Source of the DNA: Spirosoma sp.
Lineage (GTDB): Bacteria > Bacteroidota > Bacteroidia > Cytophagales > Spirosomataceae
Reading direction: 5' to 3'
NCBI GenBank assembly: GCA_014377625.1
Contig: JACMPG010000119.1
Span: 1 to 34,236 of the forward strand
DNA length: 34,236 bases
The position numbers and the translations under genes are program-made. This document shows positions 16,801 to 23,671 of this stretch, in pieces; position 1 is the stretch's first letter; every line of letters begins with the position of its first letter. The notes beneath the pieces were generated by a model. That model ran no database searches. It was not told the DNA's origin and was given only the letters and a program-made list of their open reading frames with translations.

Positions 16801-17195
16801 ATACGCTACGGTCCAAAGCCTGGGATATCAACAATAATTCAACGGAGGGCGCGTTGACTTTAGTGGTTTCTGAACGACCGGGGTTAACGCTCCGAGCAGT
16901 GCGGGTTAGCCCAAATCCGGTGTCGGAGCAGGCCATTTTTCTGGCTGAACACGACCGGCCGGGCGAACCTCTCGACTGGACATTAACCATTTTTGACCTG
17001 AATGGATACCAACTATTCGAACAAACCGGACAATGTACCGACTGTCCCGGTACGGTAGAAGTGGGTATATGGCCAAGACAAAGCAGCCCCATAAATACGT
17101 TATCAAACGGGCTGTACGTGGTCAGGCTTCAGATGCGGGCCGCCACCGATCAGACCACCGCAACGGGCAGCAGCCGGATTGTTTTGAGCAAATGA
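13719..17195 (+). CDS. porU: type IX secretion system sortase PorU (C25 peptidase family)
   Basis: This is the outer-membrane-associated cysteine peptidase that removes the C-terminal sorting domain of type IX cargo and links it to the surface. The frame is 1158 residues from a GTG at 13719; an ATG at 13779 (residue 21) gives a shorter, more signal-like start, MALFFVLHSSLFVLHSLQAQ. The gingipain-like domain covers roughly residues 405-780, with catalytic His in NYSGHGG (about 667) and Cys in TATCQFGRYDDP (about 701). The C-terminus carries a sorting-domain-like module (VSPNPVSEQAIF, ending GLYVVRLQM), as in known PorU. porV follows after 113 bases. The first residues are encoded by repeat DNA. 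Identity is strong; the exact start is not. Confidence 0.93.
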   Translation: MKNKERNIRITNYGLNHRLWMALFFVLHSSLFVLHSLQAQSVLREGVWLKISVTQTGVYRLDRDALVRQNPAFASADPRRFRLYGNGGAPLPQPNAIPRPADLSENAVLVTGEADGRFDAGDALLFFGQSPHTVQYDSASRRFSHRVNPYSDTTFYFLTIGSATGLRMAERLSGNTTAAPTVTTFTDYQFYEPDRLKLPGLHSGRDWLADYLTTDTSKTVPFEMPGLLSNTPVRVRAGVVAGAITPTEFRLSVNGARVGTMPMLNISGYQYDYQGYARTDTFVARPAATDAPLQLRLSFMKNGQFSAQGYLDFLSVEAQRELRQYSQPTWTRRLPAGLVVVKQATANLRVWDVTNPMLPLVQTYVLVPATEARWQSSRQRDYFLFTDAQLLTPASVLSIANQNLRGQPVPNLLILTPAAWQEQAERLAKFRRENDGLSVLVATTQQVYNEFGSGQPDPTAIRDAVRHFYQQQPDQMRYLLLFGDATYDYRNINSGVSLAQLANMVPVYESRQSLHPVLSYSSDDYVGFMDEAAGQWSEDYESGTNISNRGDHLLRVGVGRLPVKSTSEAQTVVDKLIRYATDRKLTGDWQTRVMLVADDGDFNIHQRDAEQLAEQIETVAPTYRPERIFLDNFPQQVSTTGTVKLPAVNQLINRAMIDGRLIINYSGHGGTLTLADEQIVTLSDILSWRNRRLPLIVTATCQFGRYDDPAEQSGAELALLSRAGGAVGLLTTTRPVYANTNLLLNEAFYGSVFTPINGQMPRLGDVMRDTKNNSLSGSVNRNFALLGDPSMRLAYPQAQIALTTVNGRPLTTNRTDTLRAGQAVELTGDIRQNGQRLTDFTGMARLTLFDKAVTQTTLGQKGNEKMAYQTFANTIFSGQVPVQQGRFTMRFTMPRDIDYAVGPAKLSAYAIRNDSLFDAAGSSEQLRVGGSVLSDSIDTQPPVLSMSVVSGQQTGEFWRVTGPDVVVRIGLSDNRGINVARSGLGHELTVQLNNQLPVVLNDEYVASGPNGRQGEVLHTFRGLLSGTYTLRSKAWDINNNSTEGALTLVVSERPGLTLRAVRVSPNPVSEQAIFLAEHDRPGEPLDWTLTIFDLNGYQLFEQTGQCTDCPGTVEVGIWPRQSSPINTLSNGLYVVRLQMRAATDQTTATGSSRIVLSK

Positions 17196-17243
17196 TTGGT
17201 CTGGTTGTTGCAGGCCCTTTTTTCTATATCCAACGAATCCTTG

Positions 17244-17251
17244 TAATTTTG
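17244..17251 (+). promoter_or_regulatory. candidate -7 box TAATTTTG before porV
   Basis: This is an exact TAnnTTTG match 58 bases before the porV ATG and 48 bases after the porU stop. It suggests porV can be transcribed separately from porU. No matching -33 TTG was found. Confidence 0.4.
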
Positions 17252-17308
17252 ACCGCGCAGTACGGCCACATACCCCACCCGCTGCTGTAGCAGACCAACC
17301 ATCATAGC

Positions 17309-18499
17309 ATGAAGCTCAAATTTTCGCGCGTAGTACTCGGCGTTTGCAGTGTTACCCTCTTTGCCGGTTCGGCGCACAGCCAAACGACAGGCCAGCCAAC
17401 AATTCCTACGCTGAACGGTCAGCGACTCCAAGTGCCAACCTCCTCCGTACCCTTCCTGAACTTCACGCCCGACGCCCGGTCTGGTGCGCTGGGCGATGCG
17501 GGTGTAGCCCTCGGCGATGCCGATGCCACGGCTATTTTCTGGAATCCGGCCAAATTGGTTTTCGCCAAACAGGACAAAGGAGCTGTTGTATCCTACACGC
17601 CCTGGCTTCGTGACCTCATCGGCGATATGTATTATACGAACTTGAGTGGCTATTCTAAAGTCGGTAAAAACTCGGTGATCGGTGCGTCGTTGCTGTATTT
17701 TGATCTCGGCACGGTCGATTTCACTACGGCCCAGGGCGTAGCCGCCGGTACGTTCAACTCCCGCGAATATGCCGCTACGGTTTCGTTTGGGCAGCGACTG
17801 TCCGAGAATCTGTCGCTGGCGGTCAACCTCAAATACCTGAACTCCAATTTAGCCGCCGGATCGAGCGTGCAGGGCCTGAAACCCGGTGCTACCGCAGCCG
17901 CCGACATCGGTATCTATTACCAGAACGAAACCCGCGATCCATCAACGGGGCAGGGATTGGGCTGGGCCTTTGGCGGTATGATCTCCAACCTCGGCGGTCG
18001 GCTCAATTACGGCGGACAGGAGCGGTATTTCATTCCTACCAACCTGCGCGTTGGTACGGCCATCACGTATCATACCGATCAGTACAATAAGTTCAATTTC
18101 CTGCTCGACTTCAACAAGTTGATGGTGCCCACGCCAAACGTAGTGAATGGGGTCAACCTGAATGCCAATAAAAACTATTTCTCGTCAGTGTTCGGCTCCT
18201 TTGCCGACGCACCGGGCGGGTTCAGCGAAGAGTTGAAAGAAATTACACTCTCGACGGGTCTCGAATACTGGTATAACGAACAGTTTGCGGTGCGGGCGGG
18301 CTATTTTGGTGAATCGAACGACAAAGGTGGGCGTAAGTACATCACGACCGGCCTTGGGCTGCGGTTGCAGGATCGTTTCGGTGTCGATTTCTCGTATGTG
18401 CTGCCTGTGAGTCAGCAGGTCAGTCCACTCTCCAACACGTTCCGGATCTCGCTGTTGTTTAACTTCAAAAGTGCCGATAGCTCATTTGACAACGAATAA
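17309..18499 (+). CDS. porV: type IX secretion system outer-membrane protein PorV
   Basis: This is an outer-membrane beta-barrel that shuttles type IX cargo from the translocon to the PorU sortase. It has 396 residues and a clear signal peptide (MKLKFSRVVLGVCSVTLFAG, cleavage near AHS|Q, about residue 24). The start of the mature protein, VPFLNFTPDARSGALGDAGVAL followed by ATAIFWNPAKLVF, is the PorV/FadL-like signature of the family. Alternating beta-strand patterns continue to the C-terminal LLFNFKS. Its place directly after porU, the classic functional partner, confirms the call. A palindromic element follows its stop by 11 bases. Confidence 0.95.
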   Translation: MKLKFSRVVLGVCSVTLFAGSAHSQTTGQPTIPTLNGQRLQVPTSSVPFLNFTPDARSGALGDAGVALGDADATAIFWNPAKLVFAKQDKGAVVSYTPWLRDLIGDMYYTNLSGYSKVGKNSVIGASLLYFDLGTVDFTTAQGVAAGTFNSREYAATVSFGQRLSENLSLAVNLKYLNSNLAAGSSVQGLKPGATAAADIGIYYQNETRDPSTGQGLGWAFGGMISNLGGRLNYGGQERYFIPTNLRVGTAITYHTDQYNKFNFLLDFNKLMVPTPNVVNGVNLNANKNYFSSVFGSFADAPGGFSEELKEITLSTGLEYWYNEQFAVRAGYFGESNDKGGRKYITTGLGLRLQDRFGVDFSYVLPVSQQVSPLSNTFRISLLFNFKSADSSFDNE

Positions 18500-18510
18500 A
18501 GTGTTTTAGT

Positions 18511-18587
18511 GAAGAGTGATGAGTGAAGAACGGGCTGACGCATTAGTAACATTCATGCGTCAGCCCATTCTTTACTCATCACTCTTC
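18511..18587. repeat. 33-base-arm inverted repeat after porV
   Basis: The left arm GAAGAGTGATGAGTGAAGAA.. (18511-18543) pairs with the right arm at 18555-18587 with only two mismatches around an 11-base loop. Long and nearly perfect, it can act as a bidirectional terminator, but the GAGTGAAGAACG motif shared with 13715-13828 suggests a mobile or dispersed intergenic repeat. It fills the gap between porV and the M16 gene. Confidence 0.85.
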
Positions 18588-18598
18588 GTTTATAATTT

Positions 18599-19876
18599 AT
18601 GCTCGATAGAACCCAGACACCGGCTTTTCAGGCCATTCAGGAAGTACAATTACCTACGCCCGATACGCATACGCTGACCAACGGCATTCCGCTGCATCTA
18701 ATCCGGGTTGATCACCAGCCTGTTTTGCGCATCGAGTGCATTTTTGATGCCGGTAGCTGGCACGAGCAAACGCCCTCGTCGGGGTTCTTTGCGGTTAAAA
18801 TGCTGGCCGAGGGATTGCCTAACCGTACATCGGCGCAGATCAGCGAGTATTTCGACGGCTTTGGCGCATTTCTCGAACTGAACAGCGGACCCGACCGCTC
18901 CAGTGTGGTTGTTTACTGCCTCACTAAGTTCCTGCCAAACATCCTGCCGGTATTGCGTCAACTGCTTACCGAGCCAACGTTTCCCGATAAGGAGCTGACC
19001 GATCTGCGCAACATTACACTGCAAAACCTGCGGGTCAACTACGAGAAAAATGCCTACCTGGCCGGGGTGCTGTTTCGGCAGAAACTCTTCGGAGCCAATC
19101 ACCCCTACGGTCGTAGTCAGCAGCCCGAGCAGATTGCCAGCCTGACCCAGTCTGACGTAGTTAGCTTTTATGAACGTGTGCTCCAGAATCGACCCTTTCA
19201 GATCCTGCTGGCGGGGCAGGCCACTGAGCAGGATGTAGCTTTGATTGACCGCGAACTGGGTCAGATTCCCCTCCGCACGGACGATTTACCCGTAATAGTC
19301 CACAACCCTGACCCTGCCAACGACCTGCTGACGTTGACCGAGAAGCCCGACAGCACTCAGTCGTCTATACGGATGGGCAGGCGGTTGTTTACGCGGGCGC
19401 ACCCCGATTTCTTCAAGATGGTCGTTACCAACGAGATTCTGGGCGGTTATTTCGGCTCGCGACTGATGAAAAATATTCGCGAAGAAAAGGGCTTCACGTA
19501 TGGCATTTCGTCCAACATACCCTCGTTCCGGCGCGACGGGTACTTTTTAATCGGTACCGACGTAAACCGTGAGAATACGCAACAGACGCTGGACGAAATC
19601 AGGAAGGAAATCAGGACGCTGCAAACCGAACCCGTGCCGGAACACGAACTCGAAACGGTCAAGAATTTTATGGCCGGTGAGTTTGTCGGTTCGCTTAATA
19701 CGCCGTTCGAGATTGCAGACCGCTATAAGGTGGTATTGCTCGATAATCTGCCCGCTGACTTCCTGAATACCTATATTCAGCATCTTCGGGCGGTCTCGTC
19801 TGCTGATATTCTGGCAATGGCGAACCGGTACCTGGCGGATGGCGACCTGAACGAGATTGTTGTGGGTGGAAAATGA
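18599..19876 (+). CDS. M16-family peptidase homologue lacking the HxxEH zinc site
   Basis: This is a 425-residue protein with the two-domain M16 (insulinase/pitrilysin-like) fold. The N-terminal half has the family pattern FDAGSWHEQTPSSGFFAVKM, and the C-terminal half has the REEKGFTYGISSNI segment that usually supplies substrate-binding residues. At the place where the zinc-binding HxxEH should be, the sequence reads FFAVKMLAEGL, with no His pair, so it is probably not a protease by itself. In many bacteria such proteins pair with an active M16 subunit, frequently encoded next door. Here the neighbours are porV and plsY, so the active partner must be elsewhere if it exists. No signal peptide is evident. 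Confidence 0.88.
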   Translation: MLDRTQTPAFQAIQEVQLPTPDTHTLTNGIPLHLIRVDHQPVLRIECIFDAGSWHEQTPSSGFFAVKMLAEGLPNRTSAQISEYFDGFGAFLELNSGPDRSSVVVYCLTKFLPNILPVLRQLLTEPTFPDKELTDLRNITLQNLRVNYEKNAYLAGVLFRQKLFGANHPYGRSQQPEQIASLTQSDVVSFYERVLQNRPFQILLAGQATEQDVALIDRELGQIPLRTDDLPVIVHNPDPANDLLTLTEKPDSTQSSIRMGRRLFTRAHPDFFKMVVTNEILGGYFGSRLMKNIREEKGFTYGISSNIPSFRRDGYFLIGTDVNRENTQQTLDEIRKEIRTLQTEPVPEHELETVKNFMAGEFVGSLNTPFEIADRYKVVLLDNLPADFLNTYIQHLRAVSSADILAMANRYLADGDLNEIVVGGK

Positions 19877-19887
19877 GTTTTGCTACG

Positions 19888-19913
19888 CTGGACAGGACAA
19901 AATTCCTGTCCAG
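19888..19913 (+). terminator. hairpin just after the M16 gene
   Basis: CTGGACAGGA and TCCTGTCCAG form a perfect 10-base-pair stem with a 6-base loop, 12 bases after the stop. It lacks a following T-run. It is followed by two further GTTCCTGCCC copies, so it may be part of a small repeat cluster as well as a transcription barrier before plsY. Confidence 0.5.
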
Positions 19914-19949
19914 TCGTTCCTGCCCGAGTTGGTTCCTGCCCCAAATTGG

Positions 19950-19980
19950 TTGCTTCATTGGCTCTAAATGGCTATTTTTG
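19950..19980 (+). promoter_or_regulatory. candidate promoter TTG-N20-TATTTTTG before plsY
   Basis: TTG at 19950-19952 and TATTTTTG at 19973-19980 match the Bacteroidetes -33/-7 pattern with good spacing. Transcription from here would start inside the track's extended plsY frame. This argues for translation from the ATG at 20035 or 20056 instead of 19873. Confidence 0.6.
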
Positions 19981-20034
19981 TGGCTTTGTACTCAAACTGA
20001 TGGCAATGGGGCAGGGCAACAGCCTTCCCTCAAA

Positions 20035-20706
20035 ATGTTAAATTTAATTTTATACATGAATATTTTCCTGATCTGTCTGACAACGGTTGCGGCTTATCTT
20101 ATTGGTTCTATTCCAACGGCTGTCTGGTACGGACAAGGATATTTTGGCGTTGATGTTCGGGAACACGGCAGCGGTAATGCGGGAGCAACCAACACGTTTA
20201 GAGTACTGGGCAAACGAGCCGGTACCATTGTACTGCTCATTGACGTACTAAAAGGCTACACCGCGGCTGCAATGGCCCCGTTACTCTGGTATCTTGACAT
20301 CATCACGATCAATGAAATACCGACCTTCAAAATTGTTTTTGGCTTAGTTGCGGTCATTGGACACCTCTATCCCGTTTTTGCGGGGTTCAAAGGTGGCAAA
20401 GGTGTTGCCTCGCTGCTGGGGCTGATTTTAGCCATTCACCCAGAAATGGCGGCTGTCTGCATCGGCGTTTTTCTGCTGGTTGTCATTGCCTCTCAGTATG
20501 TGTCGCTCGGTTCCATTCTGGCCGCGCTGGCATTTCCGGTGCTGTTATTGCTCCGTATTTTCGGTCAGCCTGAGCGGCCCATCTTCATTGTATTCGGTTT
20601 CGTAATTTTCCTGCTGGTTGTGTTCACGCACCAAAAAAACATTGCCCGCCTGTTCCGTGGCGAAGAGAGCCGCACTATCCTGTTCTGGTTTCAGAAGAAG
20701 AAGTAA
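20035..20706 (+). CDS. plsY: glycerol-3-phosphate acyltransferase PlsY
   Basis: This inner-membrane enzyme transfers an acyl group from acyl-phosphate to glycerol-3-phosphate, the first acylation step of phospholipid synthesis. The three family motifs are present: IGSIPTAVW, GSGNAGATNTFRVLGKRAG and GHLYPVFAGFKGGKGVA, within five or so hydrophobic segments. Starting at the ATG at 20035 gives 223 residues, or 216 from 20056 (MNIFLICLTTVAAYLIGSIP). Both agree with the usual 200-220. The track's start at 19873 adds a non-hydrophobic, repeat-containing leader and lies upstream of the candidate promoter. The next 121-base spacer element begins six bases after the stop. Confidence 0.95.
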   Translation: MLNLILYMNIFLICLTTVAAYLIGSIPTAVWYGQGYFGVDVREHGSGNAGATNTFRVLGKRAGTIVLLIDVLKGYTAAAMAPLLWYLDIITINEIPTFKIVFGLVAVIGHLYPVFAGFKGGKGVASLLGLILAIHPEMAAVCIGVFLLVVIASQYVSLGSILAALAFPVLLLLRIFGQPERPIFIVFGFVIFLLVVFTHQKNIARLFRGEESRTILFWFQKKK

Positions 20707-20711
20707 TTATT

Positions 20712-20832
20712 GTTACGGCACCGGCGGACCGGCAGAGATGCGCAGAGGAAAAGGAGATACGCAGAAATTTAATTATCCTCTACGTATCTCCTCTTTCTCT
20801 GCGCATCTCTGCCGGTCCGCCGGTGCCGTAAC
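20712..20832. repeat. large near-perfect palindrome, copy 2 of the 'CGCAGAGAT' family
   Basis: The left arm begins GTTACGGCACCGGCGGACCG and continues GCAGAGATGCGCAGAG; the right arm ends with the exact complement. The first 36 bases pair without error, then about 18 more with a few mismatches, around an AATT-rich centre. The inner part is shared with the element at 707-797. This copy has an extra GC-rich block (GGCACCGGCGGACC) inserted after GTTAC in both arms. It fills most of the plsY-M20 spacer. Confidence 0.93.
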
Positions 20833-20907
20833 AACCCTTCAAACTTTTCACTACCCTCGTAACAACCTCCCAAACTCCGTAACTTGGGGCGTTTTTACTG
20901 ACGACTT

Positions 20908-22272
20908 ATGCTAATCGACTACCTCGACCAAAACAGGCAGCGGTTTCTTGACGAACTGCTCGACCTCCTTCGCATTCCATCGGTTTCTGCCGATTCCAAA
21001 TTTAAAGACGACGTCCGTCACGCGGCAGAGTTCGTGCGCGAGAAACTCGATGCGGCTGGTCTGGATGATGCCCAACTGTTTGAAACGGCGGGCCATCCCA
21101 TTGTGTTTGCGCAGAAGATGGTCGACCCCGCCCTGCCTACGGTACTGGTCTATGGCCACTACGATGTGCAGCCCGCCGATCCCTACGAACTCTGGAAAAC
21201 CCCACCTTTTGAGCCGACCATCCGCAACGAGCGCATCTACGCACGCGGTGCCTGCGACGACAAAGGGCAGTTTTACATGCACATCAAAGCCCTTGAAGCC
21301 ATGCTGGCTACCGACGGTCTGCCCTGCAACGTAAAAGTGATGATCGAGGGCGAAGAAGAAGTCGGTTCTGATCACCTCGGTACGTTTGTAGCACAAAACC
21401 GCGAACTGCTGAAGGCCGACGTGATTCTGATATCTGATACGAGCATTATCTCCAATGAAACACCCTCGCTCGAAGCAGGATTGCGCGGGCTGTCGTACGT
21501 GGAGGTAGAAGTGAACGGACCCAACCGCGACCTGCATTCGGGGGTGTATGGCGGGGGCGTGGCCAACCCAATCAACGTATTGACCCAAATGATTGCCAGT
21601 CTGCACGATGAGCAGGGCCGCATCACCATCCCGGGGTTTTATGATCAGGTTGTTGACCTAACTGATGCTGAACGCGCCGAATTGGCCAAAGCCCCGTTTG
21701 ACCTGACCGAGTACGAGCGCGACCTCGGCATCGACGCCGTAATGGGCGAAGCGGGATACTCCACTAACGAGCGTACCAGTATTCGACCTACACTCGACGT
21801 AAACGGTATCTGGGGTGGCTACACAGGCGAGGGTGCCAAAACTGTATTGCCCGCTAAGGCATCGGCTAAAATCAGTATGCGTTTGGTACCCAATCAAACG
21901 CCCGACGAAATCACTGAGCTGTTCACGAAACATTTTGGGTCTATTGCGCCGGCGGGTGTGACGGTTGAGGTACGCCCGCATCACGGTGGTTTACCCTACG
22001 TAACGCCTACGGATTCGGTGGAATTTGAAGCAGCCAGCCGGGCGTTTGAAGATGCCTGGGGTAAGAAGCCCATTCCAACGCGGGGGGGCGGCAGTATTCC
22101 TATTGTGGCGTTGTTTGAGCAGGAACTGGGTGTAAAATCAATCCTGATGGGGTTTGGCCTGGACATCGACGCGCTACACTCGCCTAACGAAAGCTACGGT
22201 CTGTTCAATTTTTATAAGGGCATCGAAACGATTCCGTACTTCTACAAAAACTACGCGGAACTGAAGAAATAA
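20908..22272 (+). CDS. M20-family zinc dipeptidase (CNDP-like)
   Basis: This is a predicted cytoplasmic di-zinc peptidase acting on dipeptides, 454 residues, no signal peptide. Metal-binding strings are YGHYDVQPADP (H84, D86), ARGACDDKG (bridging D117) and EGEEEVGS (general base and ligand around residues 149-151). A later GGGSIPI and the conserved HSPNE near the C-terminus supply remaining ligands. The lid/dimerisation insertion lies between about residues 185 and 345. The pattern fits the carnosinase/CNDP-type subgroup rather than DapE or ArgE. It ends one base before the start of the DUF1207 gene, so the two are very likely translated from one message. Confidence 0.92.
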   Translation: MLIDYLDQNRQRFLDELLDLLRIPSVSADSKFKDDVRHAAEFVREKLDAAGLDDAQLFETAGHPIVFAQKMVDPALPTVLVYGHYDVQPADPYELWKTPPFEPTIRNERIYARGACDDKGQFYMHIKALEAMLATDGLPCNVKVMIEGEEEVGSDHLGTFVAQNRELLKADVILISDTSIISNETPSLEAGLRGLSYVEVEVNGPNRDLHSGVYGGGVANPINVLTQMIASLHDEQGRITIPGFYDQVVDLTDAERAELAKAPFDLTEYERDLGIDAVMGEAGYSTNERTSIRPTLDVNGIWGGYTGEGAKTVLPAKASAKISMRLVPNQTPDEITELFTKHFGSIAPAGVTVEVRPHHGGLPYVTPTDSVEFEAASRAFEDAWGKKPIPTRGGGSIPIVALFEQELGVKSILMGFGLDIDALHSPNESYGLFNFYKGIETIPYFYKNYAELKK

Positions 22273-22273
22273 G

Positions 22274-23650
22274 ATGAAACAGACCGTATTAATCCTGTTG
22301 CTGATTTGCCTGACTGGCTCGCTCACGCTGGCGCAACAAACCAGCCGAGCGCTGACCCCAGCCGAACAAAAACAGAAAGAGCGGGTAGAGCGAGAACTAC
22401 AGCTTCAGCGAGAAATCAGGGAAGAAGCTGCCCGCAAACAGCAGGAATACGAAGCAAAACAAGCCGAGAAAGAACGGAAGAAAGCCGCCCGACAGGCTGC
22501 GAAAGACAACCCGGCTTCGGTAGTCGACACGAAGCCTGCTGTCCAGCCAGCTGCCGTAACAAAACCGCAGTCGGACCAGGTCGTTACCGAAACGCCAAAA
22601 GCTGAACCTGTCGTAGCCCAGCCGCGCCAGAAACGTGTGAAAAAGGAGAAGGTACGCCCGGAGCCCGTTGTTACCACCCCCACCCCGGTTGTCAGTGAAC
22701 CCGCCAGCGACCGCGTTGGGCAGCCAGATGCCGTTACTGAACCCGAAGCAAAACCGGCCCGGCCTGTGCGGGTGCGGAAAGAACGGGCAGTTCGGGTAAA
22801 ACCGCAAAAGGTAAGCCCGCAGCCCACACCAGACGTAGTCATAACGGAGCCGCGGGTAGTGTCTCGCCCCAAGCACGAGTTTTTGCCCAAAGACCACCTG
22901 TTTGACCCCATCCTGCTCGACCCGCTCGAAGCTCAGACCTACGGCAGTGTTCTGCCCGCCTACTATACCGAGGGTAGCAAGTATAAAGGTAGCATTGTGC
23001 CGTTTGCCTTCGGCTTCGCCAAGCCCTTTTACCGTCGGACAACCGCCCCTGGCCGGGCCGAAGAACTGGTACTGGATCTGGCATCGTTCACGCAGTTCGA
23101 GGTGTTTTTCGATCAGGATAAAGGAAAGCAACTCAGGCGGATCGTGAATAACGACTACAAGGTCAGCATCAGCTACAACCTTAGGCGGGGGGAGAACAAC
23201 TACCGCATTCGGGTGTACCATATCTCCTCACACCTCGGCGATGACTACATCTTTCGGAACAGTATTCGGGCACCAACGCCCAATTCGGTTAACTACGAGC
23301 AACTGGACGTAACGTATAGCCGTACCGTCGATAACTGGCGGCTCTATGGTGGCCTGAGTGCTGTGCTGCGCAAGAAAGACGAACGTAAACTGCTGAGCGC
23401 ACAACTGGGGGCATTCTATAAAAAACCATCCGAACACCTGGCCCGGCTGGTGGGTGGCCTGGATGTAAAGTTCTGGCAGCAGACTGACTTCCGGCCTGGT
23501 ATTCACGGGGGTATCGGCGTTGAAGTAGGACGTACCCAGAATAACCTTACGTTTTTGCTCGAAGGCTATTCGGGTTTTCGTCCGTACAGCCAATTTGAGC
23601 AGCAACAAACGTCCTGGATCGGCGTAGGCGTCTATCTGAATCCGTTTTGA
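22274..23650 (+). CDS. DUF1207-type outer-membrane protein with coiled-coil and Pro/Lys-rich linker
   Basis: This is a 458-residue exported protein. A signal peptide (MKQTVLILLLICLTGSLTLA) is followed by a charged, Gln/Glu/Lys-rich segment (about 26-80) likely to be helical or coiled coil. A long, low-complexity linker of Pro, Val, Lys and Glu follows (about 80-210, with repeated KAEPVV/RPEPVV-like units). From about residue 215 the sequence matches the DUF1207 pattern, including YHISSHLGDDYIFRN, YSRTVDNWRLYGGLSAV and a C-terminal aromatic end (VGVYLNPF), typical of an outer-membrane barrel. The charged linker may span peptidoglycan. No function is established for DUF1207. It is translationally linked to the upstream M20 peptidase (one-base gap). 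Confidence 0.82.
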   Translation: MKQTVLILLLICLTGSLTLAQQTSRALTPAEQKQKERVERELQLQREIREEAARKQQEYEAKQAEKERKKAARQAAKDNPASVVDTKPAVQPAAVTKPQSDQVVTETPKAEPVVAQPRQKRVKKEKVRPEPVVTTPTPVVSEPASDRVGQPDAVTEPEAKPARPVRVRKERAVRVKPQKVSPQPTPDVVITEPRVVSRPKHEFLPKDHLFDPILLDPLEAQTYGSVLPAYYTEGSKYKGSIVPFAFGFAKPFYRRTTAPGRAEELVLDLASFTQFEVFFDQDKGKQLRRIVNNDYKVSISYNLRRGENNYRIRVYHISSHLGDDYIFRNSIRAPTPNSVNYEQLDVTYSRTVDNWRLYGGLSAVLRKKDERKLLSAQLGAFYKKPSEHLARLVGGLDVKFWQQTDFRPGIHGGIGVEVGRTQNNLTFLLEGYSGFRPYSQFEQQQTSWIGVGVYLNPF

Positions 23651-23671
23651 TCCGTAGTGAATGACAAAATT

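Noticed and set aside
22397-23221. Minus-strand ORFs of 274 and 168 residues
   Set aside because: They are opposite the low-complexity linker of the DUF1207 protein; repetitive coding DNA keeps several frames open. No domain seen.
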